This document shows, one piece after another, positions 1 through 12,600 of a DNA stretch of 64,000 nt. Each line of letters opens with the position of its first letter. The first letter of the stretch is position 1. The translations under genes and the position numbers were made by a program. The DNA is from Cyanoderma ruficeps. Its lineage: Eukaryota > Chordata > Aves > Passeriformes > Timaliidae. Under the pieces are notes generated by a model, which was not told the origin of the DNA, made no database searches, and was given only the letters and a program-made list of their open reading frames with translations. Where the stretch lies: contig VZDJ01000623.1 of assembly GCA_008694505.1 (NCBI GenBank), positions 14,348,988 to 14,412,987 of the forward strand. Direction: 5' to 3'.

Positions 1-3000
1 GAAGAACTGAAGGAAGGGTGGCCATGTGCTGAAAGAAGGAGACAAGAACTTCATGGCATTCAGTGAGAGCAAGCACAAAATCCTGTCACTTTGGGAAGAA
101 AGGACTCATTGCAGTGGTACAGAATAGCTTTTCCCTCTTCAGAATATTCAGTTTGATACAATCTGGGACTGGTTTTCAGGTGGTGCACTAAGTTCTTGAA
201 CACTGTCTCTCTCTCCACAACAGAGAATCCAGCACCAAGTCTGCAGTCAAGGCAGGTAGATGAGATATAGAAGTATGGCTGAGTGTCTGTCTTCACTAGG
301 AAGACACATTGATGTTGAGGTACCTTTTTTTGCTGTGTTGCTCTACTGGGTGGTGAGAGGAGATTGTGTGTCATTCCACCTGGAAAGGGCAATAGCTCAA
401 TATCCTTTTCTTCCTGATGTGCTGTTTTGAGGATGCTCAGAGAACAAATTAGAAAATGCAACCTGTTTGTGTCTGTTGTAAAGCCAAATCCATTTGCTAA
501 AGAGTCCCAGAGCCACTACCTGCTTTGTTAAATTCTTCACCAACCTGGGAGGTTCTACGTATCTTGCTAACTGTTCCTGACAACAAGACTTCGTAATGTG
601 CCTAAGACCTGTGCCTTCAGATGGACATGGGGAAACCAAAGAATCACAAGCACAGGCCTATGAACAGCAGAGAAGCTGAACACCAGCAGGCTGATGCCAG
701 ACAAGGTCCAGCTGTGGCCGCATCCCACAGCATCACCCTTCGGTGCTGTCCTCCCTCCCCAGGCTCAGGCCTCCCCTGCAAAAACTTGTCAGAAGGTGCA
801 AACCTTTCCTCCAAGGGGTTGATGTGGAAAACTGGACTTTTGGGTCTAAAGCCCTGGATCCGCACGGGTAGAGCTGCTCACCCAAAGCACAAAACCAGAC
901 AGGGTCTTGTCATCCAAGCAGCTGCAGACTACTTCACCCCAGGCTCAGAAAGGAAAACGCATTCCTGTATTCCATGTTGCGGGGAGTGTGGTTTTGCAGG
1001 AGGGCAAAAAGGAGGACCCTCTATTCAGGTGGCAGTCAAAGGGAGCAGAGAGTGCTCAGCCCCTGCCGGAATTGGCCCTGTATTGGTTACACCCCCAGCT
1101 ATTTGAGGTGAAACTTGGCCTCTCAAAGCTCTCTGCCTCTCTCCTGCGCCTTTGTATTCTCTAGAAGGTGAAGCTGTAAGGGTATAAAAAGCTGCAAACA
1201 AGTTCCTACCTCTGGAGACCAGGCATTTACTCTAAGAAAGAAAGACCAATTGCTTCCCAGAGCATTGTCCACCCACATTAGAGAAAGGATTAAGCAGATA
1301 CATTCAGCTATTCTAACAGATTTTCTTTAAACCTTGAATACGCCTCTCACACTTGGTAAGATAATCACATTAGTTTTGTCATTAAAAGATCCCTTTTATA
1401 GAAAGTACCTAAACCGCTTAAACCACCCAGAGAGGTCGCATACATTAGAAAACAACAAGACAAACGGAAGGGATTTGCTATTCCTGGTCTCAGTGTTTCA
1501 CTGCCTCTACTTTCTAAACTGGGGGGTGGAACCAAAAGATTTTTCAAATCACCAGCGGAGGGAAAAGCCCCCGAGAGCTGGGCAGCTCGCACCTGCCCTG
1601 GGGAGCCCTGGCTCCTCACCCAGGAAACATTTGGGCACAGCACTGAGGACTTTGGAGAGAACATTGTTACACGTGGAGATGCCCACAGGTTACACCCACA
1701 GCACCCGCACGGCTGATCTTCCTCCGCTCAACATCCGGCACCCAAAACCCAACTGCAAGATCAGCAGCAGCTGAGGCTGAGCTGATCCCTGCCCTGCAGA
1801 GCACAGCTGTGAGGCGATCTGTGCTGAAGGAGCACACTCTCACTGTTCCCTCTTGTGGGTGTTAAGGGCCCTGCTGTCTCTGCATCACGCCCCAGGATCA
1901 CGAGATCCCCACAGGGAGTGCAGCAAGGACAGAGAGGGCCCCATCTCAGCAGGGTTCAGGGGAGGAGTGCAATCAGCTGTCAGCAATCCAACTCTGCTGC
2001 AGAGCAATTTCTGCATTGGGCTTGTATTATTGAAAGGATACAGAGGAGGACACTGCCTTAAAGCATGTGGATCAAATGGTTTCAGATTTGCTGGTAAAAT
2101 AAAGTTGGGCTGGGGGGTAAAACAAGGAAGGCTTGCAGGTTCCTGCAGCTGGAGGCAGTGCTGGGAAATCAAGGAATCCAAACAATACAGGAGCACAAGT
2201 CTACCCAGACCAGTGAAAGCTCCAAAGCCCAGCATCTTTAGATTATAAAACCTGGCTTTTTTAACAATAGAAGGGGGATATTAAAAAGTACTTCAGCACT
2301 GTTAATTTACTGCAGGTATCTTCAGTTCATATTTTTTGGCACTCCTTCATTGCACAGTTTCTGCTAACCTGCACTGCCAAAACAAACCATTTTAGGTTTT
2401 TTTAACAGGAACAGTCTTTAAAAAAGACAGATTTGCAGTCATCTTTGTAAGACCAAGGCTTTGGTTTAAAAACACACAGAGAGGTTAGATTACTTAAAAA
2501 AAAACACCAAAACCTAGAGGCTACAGTAGAAACACCCAGTAAGATGCCAGTTACAATATAACAATGATGTCCTGACTCAACAGAGGACAGCTAAAATTGG
2601 AGGCTTGGAGTGTACAATCCCCTGTATTCTTTCATGGCATGTTTAGTGGTTTCATACTGTCCTCCTGACTGCCAGAAAGGCACAATGATTCCACCATTAG
2701 TCCTGCAAGGAGCTAAAATATCCAAGTGTGTATTTGCTGTCTTTAACCTACATAAAGCTCTTTGGGTCACTCATGATTCCTTAGAGATTCAGTTCACAAC
2801 AGTTAAATACCCTTTTAAGAGCAGAGGTAGAAAAAGAAATCTCTTTATTTAAAGCATAATTTTTTGCAACATCCTTGGTGGGCAGACAGCACAGGAGACA
2901 AAACTCCTCACTTTTCCAGTGATTCAGAATCCATGCCTCAAGAGGAGTTTCCTTTCTATACATTCTTTTGATGATGAAATATTTGATCATTTTCAAAATT

Positions 3001-5410
3001 AAAATTACCCTACAAAACAAAATGAATTTCAGAACCTATTTAGCTCCGTCCCAAGAGTCTGCAGCCTTAGCTCTGCCCTATTAACTATTTGGTTAAAACC
3101 TCCCCTTGCCAGGTCACGGGACGTTACAGATCTGTCCTCACAACCTTCCTCAGTACACACATGTGGGAAATACGTGTTTGTCTGGGAAAACTTTCAAAAG
3201 GAAAATGGACTTTTCCCATTATAGGTAGTTTGACTGCATTCAGTGTGGTCACCTACAGAGAACAACCAGCTCATCCACCTGCTCCTCACCACAGCCAAAG
3301 CTCTGAAGTGAGAAACTCCCAAAGGAGTGCAGACTCACCATCTGTCATCCTGACTGCCATGCGTGTGACTTGAGGATTCCTGTAACCAGCTCTCCCTCAC
3401 CCCTCAAGAGTCAAATACAAACCACACAGTGTCACTTGCAGAACCTGGAATTTGCCAAAGGATAAAAACTGATGTCCCTGCAAAACAAAATCCAGTTCCA
3501 GAAACTCAACATTATTTTAATGCATTTTTATTGATACAAACTGCAGACTCACCACTAAGATTCATGCTTTGGGGAAAACATTAACTCTTTTTCCTTCTGC
3601 ATTTTTTAGGTAGGAAACATGCAGTCTTAAATTCCAGTAATTTCTGACACAAGCCAAGGACTTACATAAGCCTGAGATGAAGCATGGCCCATCATATGGC
3701 TGTAAAGATAAATCACCTATTTGTTATGGCCCAACTCATTCTCGCCTGTACGAAACACACAGGAGAGCCAGCATTTAGATGAAGCAGCCAAACCACCAGA
3801 CAGTCCCTTGGTAGCATTCAGAGATGTGTACGTGAATTTTAAGATGAAGTCTGAATGTTTGAGATAAATAAGACCTAAAGTTTTGACTACTCAGCTTGAC
3901 AGGAAAAAAGTAAAATCAATTAAAAATACCATAAAAACAAGTCACGTAATTCATAAGCTGGTCCAACCAATAAGAACCTGATCCAAAGTGCACTTGAATC
4001 AGTCTCACAGAAATTGTATGGAATAGTACAATTGTTAACATCCCCCCCCAAATAAACAAAAAAAAACACAAACAAAAGCCCTCTGAAAAAAAATTTAGAG
4101 CGTCATTTCACAAAAATTAAAGGTTAAGAAATTCCATGTTGTACTAAATGTTGTTGAAGGTGACTTTTTTTTGCTAATTTAAGGAGTGAAAAGAGAAAGA
4201 GGAATGAAATTTTAAATTACTTATGCTGCTTGAAACCAGAAAGTGATTTCCATACAACAAAGCAGCAGCTGTTTCCTGAGACAGTAAGTTCACCAGCAGG
4301 GGAGAGAGAGGAGACACAAGCTGACTAATAATATAGAGTAGCTGTTAATTTGGGCTGTTCATGTCTTTATCCATACTACACTGAAATGCTTATCCCAAAA
4401 TTTTTACTTGGAGTAGGCACCCTGAGCAATTAGTGGGCAAATGGGAACAATTAGACCAGGATCTTGCTCACTCAATTAAATCATTTCTGATCCCCAAATT
4501 TATATTAAATCTTACAGGTTTCATTCCTTGCCCTGCAGTAAAGTGGGACATAGCCACACATCAATTAATGTGTAAGAAGATACAACAATATTTCTAAAAA
4601 CTTTGCTGTAACATATTGATTAAAAACCAATAAATTTTGTTTCAAAAGAATCAACGATATGTTATTCTAAATTCCATGAGTGAGAGTCTGGAATATATTT
4701 ACAGCAAAGAACTTGAACTATTGGAAAAGGGGAACACCAACAGCTTTCAGTCAACAGGTTTCAGGCAAATCCTATCCAGTTCATCCTTTAGCCCTGTAGC
4801 TCTTATCTGGCCTTGCTCTCTGGAGTCTTTAAGAAATTACCTTGCTCAAAAACTCAGGATGTTCAGACTGCAGAGTCTGAACATAAATGCCATGTTTAAC
4901 ACTGATGGCATGTAGATGAGGAAAAAGACAATCTATTGGAAAGAAGACACACAGGAGTGTTTGAAAAGATAAAAATTCAGCGTTGAGTTCTCTTTGTTCC
5001 CAGAGGACAGGAGGAGACTGGAAACAGAAAAGGCCACCTGGGATCTGAGGAAATTACTCAACTATCAGACGTATCATACAAGCTGAGAAAACTTTTCAAC
5101 AGAGATGGAATTTTAAGAGTCTGGGGACATGAAGACTTGCCTGAGTCATTCTAAAATAGAGTTGTCCTTTAAACCGCAAAGAATCCTTTCTGAAGAAGGG
5201 CTGCAGTGTGAATGAAACCAAAGCTGGAAAACAAGGGGACTGCCCCAGCCATTTATTAATGTCAAATATGCTGTCTCATGAATCAGGGCAGTTTGTCTGG
5301 TTTGGAAGCCTTACAGAAAGCCCAGTGCACCTGGCTTGATGAGCTCAGCATCAGGCTTTAGGCTGATCCAAGGGAATAGCTGCATTCTGTGTTTTCAATA
5401 GTTTGTCCAG
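1..5410. other. Intergenic sequence, no supportable gene
   Basis: This stretch lies beyond the PRCP 3' end. Several open frames of 80-160 codons occur on both strands between 60 and 2250, in a moderately GC-rich stretch, but none shows a recognisable domain, splice framework or family. From 2250 to 5400 it is AT-rich with short A and C runs (for example around 4045-4070). Confidence 0.5.
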
Positions 5411-5433
5411 CAAACAATTTTTTTTTAAAGGCT

Positions 5434-5439
5434 TTTATT
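5434..5439 (-). terminator. PRCP: Candidate distal poly(A) signal of PRCP
   Basis: AATAAAAGCC on the minus strand lies about 970 nt after the stop, followed by TTGTTTGCTGG as a possible downstream element. A further AATAAA at 3532-3527 is possible but remote. Confidence 0.45.
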
Positions 5440-5879
5440 GAAGAGCCATCAGCAAACAGATCATGCAGAATTTGAACAATACACAGAATGGAGGGGAGGG
5501 AAGAACCCACACAAGGCACAGCCCCAATTATTTGTCACTTCATAAGATGTAGCCAGCACAAGTGTCACATTTGCTCTTTAAGAGAATAGCTTCGAAAGCT
5601 TCCTATTTTTAAAAGGCTAAGTGTTTGTGAAGGATACAAACATACACACAAAATATACTCAGTTTTCTTTGGTAGCCATCATCACACATAGTGACAGGTA
5701 TTGCAGAATTAGGACTCATAGCAAAAGAAGAAATAAAATCCTGATGCAAATTCTGCATGCTCAGCCACTTATCAGCAGAGTGAGTCTGGGCCCAGCCCTG
5801 ACCATTCAGTACAGCACAGAATACAAAAATCCACTGATTAAAAAGCTGCTGGAAAACTAGGTAGGAAAAAAGGTGTATA

Positions 5880-5885
5880 TTTATT
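5880..5885 (-). terminator. PRCP: Candidate proximal poly(A) signal of PRCP
   Basis: AATAAA on the minus strand lies 525 nt after the PRCP stop. The downstream GT-rich element is weak. Confidence 0.35.
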
Positions 5886-6410
5886 TCTTTTCCAGCACTG
5901 ATTCCAAAGGGTAAGGGCTGTTTAGTTCCCTTACAAACAGCACAGCCAATTTCCCCAGGACTTCCCTTCCTCTCCACCAAAATCACAGTAAGATGTGCTT
6001 TCTGTTCAATCACACTGGAGGCAGCAGGAGTTTCACCATCAACAGCACTCCCATGTAATCCATTGTTGGATACACCAGCAGCTGGAACAATCACTCAGTG
6101 CAGGGAGAAGAAGGGCAGCAAGCCTGGAACAGGAAGCCCTTACTGTGCAGCAAAGTACGGCATTTGAGAAGAGCAGAAGAGGAAAGCACACCAGAGCAGG
6201 CAGCTCAATCCACGCACTTTGACTGGAGTTTATCATGTGAGAACGCTCTCCATCCATCTGCTGCCTGCCTCTCTCATGGACACAAGCAGCGGTGACCAGG
6301 TGCAGGTGAGGAAGCAGGAGGGAAATGCTCCAGTGACCGTATCACAAGTCCTGCCCTACTGCCAGCAAAGCCAAGAGAGGTGTGAAGGCCACAGTTGTTG
6401 CAGTACCACT

Positions 6411-6615
6411 TCAGTGGCTGTGCCTGGCCTTTTCAATCCACTCCTTCATGAGGCAGATCTCCACGGCTCGAGCTTGCTGGACAGACTTGGGGTCCAAAGG
6501 GTTACGGCTGCGTAGGTCCAGGTGATGGGCTCCATCTGGGATCACAATTGCCACGAGGGAATTGCTGATGTTCTGGGTCACCCCGCCTGCAGACCATGGA
6601 TCCAGGCCACCATTG
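6411..6615 (-). CDS. PRCP: PRCP coding exon 9 (terminal, Asp and His of the triad)
   Basis: The CDS part is 205 nt, acceptor CTTACAG, ending in TGA at 6413-6411. It encodes [11 protein letters not shown]...[13 protein letters not shown]...WIEKARHSH. Asp417 and His442 complete the catalytic triad, 25 residues apart as in human PRCP. Confidence 0.96.
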
Positions 6616-9600
6616 CTGTAAGGAAAGACCATTTCATTAGGGTGCACCTGCACAGCAGTCAGCAGTGAGGCTGCTGCTCACATCAACATTTCTACTAGTT
6701 TTGAATGTGCAGTAACAGGAACAGACCTCAGCCCACATCTTGTGCCCACCCCTCTGCTAAGAAGCGCCTTCTTGACAGAGGTATGGAGCTATCAGCTTAA
6801 GCAAGGCTACACTTCTCATTTAATTATCTGCTAATTCAGATAATAACCTACAACAGTGCAAAAGCCTCTCAAGAGAAATCTGCTGCCACCTGTAATTGTC
6901 ATAACAGTTTCAGGATTCCATCTACCAAAACATGCTCAAATTCCCAAATCAAAGCACTTCACTTTCCTTCTTCACAGTCGGCCATAAACAAATTACTCAC
7001 TGGACCCCCTTGTCCTAGGGTTGGGGATACGGGCACCATAGTCACTCTAGGACACCCCTTTAGAGCTGAATTTTTAGGAAATTCTACCTTTTGCTGTCTC
7101 AGATGAGTGCCAACTGGTTTTGCAAAGAAATGCTTGAATGGTTTGTCAGTGTGCTGACTTTAGTAACAACCATATGAAAATGAAGATTTTAAAAAATTGT
7201 CTAAAATGACTTTTCCCCTGTGAAAGGACAACTTAATATCATTTACTCCCCCTCCTCCCAAATCAATTTTGAAAATTCCTTACACTACAGACATGGCTCC
7301 AAATAATAGTCCAGAGAGCAAGCCAATGGCTCAGCTGGGAGAGAGCTTTCCATCTCTCATTCCTAGCTTTGGACTTGACCCAATAACCCCTACTACACCT
7401 TATTTTCCTTTACTGCAATGCCCTTCCCACATGTGGCCCATCTTTGTGCACAAAGAATGCAACATCCCTATACTTGTGCAACTACACAAATCCAGATCTG
7501 TTTCTCACTTAAAACACTAGACTTGCCCACAAAAGGAAATGTCAGAGATGGGCTGTGGTATGAGAGGGCAAATTTCCAGAAGGAGCTAAGAAATTAAAAC
7601 ATCCTTGGACACAAAGATAAGCAGCTATAAAAATGCCACAATGGCAGCACCAGAAAATAACAGTAAAATAGTGAATTTTAAAAAAAGCTTTTTTAGAAAT
7701 AACCAGGAGTAAAAACCTGATGGGGTCTAAACTAATATTTTACTTGTTTTACAACTGAAAAAACCCCAAAACAACTCTCTGTAGTTCTTTATTTTCAGTG
7801 ATTCTAAATATGACTTAGGACAAGAGAAACATTTTGTATCTGCAAAACAAAAAGCATTGAGAGCTGTTCAATAAGCCAAAAGCATTGGATTTAAAAGGTC
7901 ACCTGAATCAGCAAAGCACCTTGGCAACAGGGGGATGAGTTGCTGAGAGACCCACGATGCACATGAACTTGGATCTTTTGGTCCTAGTCATGTGGAAGTT
8001 AAGCATGCCACGGGCTTTTCTGTGAGCTTCTGGCTGCATCCTCTGCACCTCCTTCCAAAGGATGGCACCAGAGGCACTGACGAAGTTTGGGAAGAGAAAC
8101 TTGAAGGGAGGGGGGCGTGGAGGGCTCACCACAAAATCAGAAATCCTAACAGTTTTTGCAGATTAAGATCACTCCAACTGGAATGAATTATTTATGTGTT
8201 AAAACTAAGCATGTGTCTAAGTACTCGGTTGCCCATCTCACAGCACAGGAATTTCCCAGTATAAAAACAAAGTAGTAAAAGGACAGAAAGAATAGGTCAG
8301 ACATTTCTTTCTAGCAGTGGCCAGGCAAGCAGACTTCAGAAAAAAACTAATGCAAAAATCAGCATGCTAGTCCTGTTTTCAATTCCTATACTTCCTTGAC
8401 AGCATACATAGGGTTCTGCCTATCCCACAGCACACAGTTTCCTTTCCTATATTCTCCTCAGTCTCCTAAGCCCTTCTGCCCTGCTCAGAAATTTTACACA
8501 ATTGTAGCAGCACTGTCTGTGCATCCTTTTTTAATGTGACCACCCTCCACAACTGTCATGTTTCCTGTTTACATTTTTCTCTAACCTTCTCTCTTCAGCC
8601 ACACATTGTTCTGCCTTCTCTTCATTGCCTCCATTCTCTTCTTTAGTGCTAACAATTCTCCCTTCTGCACAGAGAGCCAGAATCTCTTAACACAGAGCCT
8701 TCACTTTCTGCCTCTCCCGTGCCAGTGCAGGACTGGATATGTGGGTGCCCTGACTTAGAAGCCTACAGTTTAGGTGTGATCCATTGAGATTGAAAAAACC
8801 CCATTTTTAGACTGTGCACACCCAATTTCATACTGTCTGATGTCAACCTGGGCTGATTTTGACTGCCATAGTACACGGCTGATGAGACACTACACCTGCT
8901 ACAAGTTGTTCGTCATCACACGCATGAACAGTATTAAAATGTCACTTGCCACCACTGTGCAGCACTTCCACATCAAGTACACAGCATGTTCCAGTAAGAG
9001 GAGTGAAAATTGCTGGAAGGGAAAGGGGAAACAGTGCTCTGAAACCCACAATTTCCTCAGACTTGTTTTAATAAAGATGTACTCCCCAGGACAGGCAAGT
9101 ATCACCTGCCCACAACCTAAGTAACCACTTACACACTGCATAACTCCAGGAAGGTACCAGAATGGCAATGGAATTCCCTGCACTAATCCCACACAGTACA
9201 AACAACAGTGTGACTGTGCAGAGTGATGTACTGCTCACAGAGGGAGAAGCAGCAGCAGTTTAAGCATCCTGGCCAAATCCCACTGTGTCTGGATAAATCC
9301 ACCCTACAGCGGTTCTCTTTAGAGGGAGTACTTTTCCCTTCCTGCACTACACTGTTGTGCAAGTTGCCTGTCACTTGAAACCCAGTCCTTTTCACCCCAC
9401 AGGGAGCCACATCCCCTGGTAAACATTGGGATGTTTTTTGTAAAGCACTCTGCAGTGTTTGAGGATAAAAGGCTCTTATATAAAATGTACAGTGTTGACA
9501 ATGTATTTGTTTGAAGAGAAACATCCCAGCTTGAGATCCAAAAGCTTTGTGTGTACAGCACTACTTTAACATTCATTTGGTTGCTTTCAGGCTTTTCTCA

Positions 9601-12600
9601 TTTCCAGCTCCTTCAGCTGGCATAAATTCTTAAACACTTATTTAGATTTGTTTGCTTGTCTATCGCTTACAAAGCAGATTTCTACTGTACAGAGCTGTGC
9701 AGCCTTGGAAATGAGCAACACTCTGCAGAAACTAAGCAAAATCAACAAATTTTTTTTATTAAAAAGTTTTCCAAAAAAGGGTGGGATTTCTCACTCCAGA
9801 GCAGATATCCTGCTGGGACAGAAACAGCAAGAGGCAAACAAGAGGAAAGCAAAAGGCCTTTGCAGCCAAACAGACCGACACTGGCAGCTGCGATCCAGAA
9901 GATAATCCCCAGTTCAAGTGAGAACTTTCTACTTTTAAAATGCATACCTATCTACCACATCCAAAAGACTAATTCTGAGGTTGGTTTGTAGAAGCAGCAA
10001 GGTGTTTTATGAAAAGGCCTTGAAAACTTTTACCCAGAACACAGAGGAATACATGTCCAGGAACTTGCCACAGTGGGCAATGGATACAGCAAGTCAGGAC
10101 TCCTGAGGCCTCAATGGGTTTTTGGAACACCTCCCTCACACATAAGAGCCTGATGGAGAGACAGTAGTCACCTGGATCACCTCACAGCACAAGTAAAATC
10201 ACATTAATCTCCCTTTAAAGACCACAGAGTTTAATCTTAAAACCCAGGAAAGTGAAGGCTGAATAGAGAGCAAGCAGCATGGACTGTTTTTTTTGAGCTA
10301 GACTGAAACATTTTTTCACTTTTTGTACACATACAAAAGTGTTTCAGACAAACTTTTGTTGTATTACCAGTATTCCTTACTAAAATAGAAACATCTTTTA
10401 TTTGGAGCTTACAGAAGTTTGTTGAAACTTGCCTAAATGTCACTAAAAGAAAAAGCTGTTGGCAGTAATAGAAAAACTCCCAAAGTTACTTCCCTCTCTT
10501 CTCTGTATCAAAGGGAAAAAGGAATGCCATGCCAGCCCCCTCACAAGGCTATCACTCAGAGCAATAGTTTTGGTGACCAAGATTCTGTGTTATAGCTAGA
10601 ACTCATTTAGATTTTCCTTTTATGTGTAAGCAACAGTGCTTTGGGTTCATAAAAAAGTAGGAATTTATCAGCAGGGGAAACCTGGATTTTCACCGCAAGT
10701 TAAGAAGGAATCCACATGGAAAGAGGATGTTTGGCAGAATCCCAGCTCAGATTGTTGTTTTAGAGTCACACAGGCAGTAACAGAACAGTTGGCTTCTTTG
10801 GCCACTGCACACTGACCATTTTAGTCTCAATAGCAACACAAAGCGTGCCCATCATTTATTCAGCTAGAATGCTGGAGACAGATCCCTTTGCTACTTGGGG
10901 CAGATTCTCTACACTGGAAACCCACACTGGTGGAAGACCCTACCAGCTGAAACAAGGCTTACCTGAAGATGATGTTGCTGTGGGAACTGATGTTTTTTCC
11001 TCCATACATGGAAAGAATCCAAAAGAGGCGAGGCCTCACTCCCCAGATGCTGTAACACTCTTCTGAAAGTGCATCAAAGTCCCACTTCTGAGGCTCAAAC
11101 ATGTCATGGACACCATCTGCGCATAAGGGCATCACCATCTCAGTGCAAGCCTGAAAGAAAGGGCAGGTCAATAAAGTATATTCCTAGGAGAACATCCAAT
11201 AGCTGTTACTGCAGTATTTGAAAAAGAAGGCTCAAACAGCATTTATCACTATTTACTACCTAACTACTACATAATTGCAAAAGCCCTTGTAAGGCTGAGT
11301 TCAACCACAAACCAAAAAGTGCCAAGTCCACCTTTAACCATGTACCTAAGTGCTTAGTATCTTTTACAAAACTCCAGGATGGTGACTCCACCATTTCCCT
11401 TTGTAGCCTGTTTCAGTGCTTGACATTTTTCCTAATATTCAATCTAAATGTCCCCTGGTACAGCTCGAGGCCATTTCTTCTCATTCTACTGCTTGTTACT
11501 TAAGAGACAGCAACCATCTCCCTACAATCACCTTTCAGGGAGCTATATGGAGCATTAAGGTCTTTCTTCAGCCTCCTCCTTTTCTCCAGGCTAAACACCT
11601 CAGTTCCCTCAGCCACTCCTCCAAGTCATCAGATTTGTGCTCCAGACCCTTCTCCAGCTCAGTTGCCCTTCTCTGGACACGCTCCACCCTCAATGTCTTT
11701 CTTGCACTGAGGGGCCCAAAACCGAGCACAGGATTTGAGGTGTGGCCTCACCAGTGCCCAGTACAGGGGGACAATCCCTGCCCTGGTCCTGCCGGCCACA
11801 CCATTACTGATCCAGGCCAGGATGTCACTGGCATTCTTGGCCACCTGGGCACACCTTGGCTCATGTTCAGCTGCCGTTGACCAATACCCCCAGATCCTTT
11901 TCCACCAGGCAGCTTTACAGCCACTCTGCCCCCAGCCTCCAGCCCTGCATGGGGTTGTTGTGCCCCAAAGGCAGGACCCACCACTTGGCCTTGTTAGACC
12001 TCATGCAGCTGACTGCTGTACACAACTTAAAATTGTCTGCTGGACATCATTTTCCAGTCAGCATGAACAGCTGAAACTCAGCAAGCAGCTAAATAATGAA
12101 GATACAATCCAAACCTCCTGGGAAAGCTGCTTCTCTTTTCTGCCTTGCCTTCCCCACTACAACCATACTTTGTTTGTGACTATGTTTGTCATCAGTACAT
12201 CTGGCACAAGATATTGACAGCTAAATCACAATTCTCATCAGGTCTAGATCAAAAAGCTACCACTGACTTGCAATTTATAAAGATAAGTGAGCATACCTGG
12301 TAGAACCAACCCATGTCACCAAGACTCTTTGTTGCAGTCTGCGACACATCTAAGCACGAGGCTTCTCCTGTATAATTGTAATATAAATTTACTGCCTGGA
12401 AAACATTCTGCAGCAACAATTTGTCAGAGAGACTGGGATCCTTCAAGAACTTGCAGACTTCCTGCAATGAAGAGAGAAGAGGTCTCAATTTATAGGAATT
12501 AAATATTAATACATGACACCTGGTAGGATATTAATTTCTTTTTACAAGTACAGTCAGACCAGTTCCAGAAAGTGTCTATGAAGTCATATATCCTGATTAT

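Noticed and set aside
60..2248. Open frames of 80-161 codons on both strands
   Set aside because: They overlap in several frames, lack recognisable domains and flanking splice or promoter structure; consistent with chance in moderately GC-rich noncoding DNA.
5609..6094. 161-codon minus-strand open frame
   Set aside because: It lies in the presumed PRCP 3' UTR region just past the stop at 6411; composition and lack of any family argue against a gene.
7681..7694. A6GCT6-type palindrome
   Set aside because: Low-complexity self-complementarity around AGCT; expected in AT-rich introns.
11416..12217. 154- and 160-codon plus-strand frames
   Set aside because: They are antisense readings of the CR1 element at 11290-12030.
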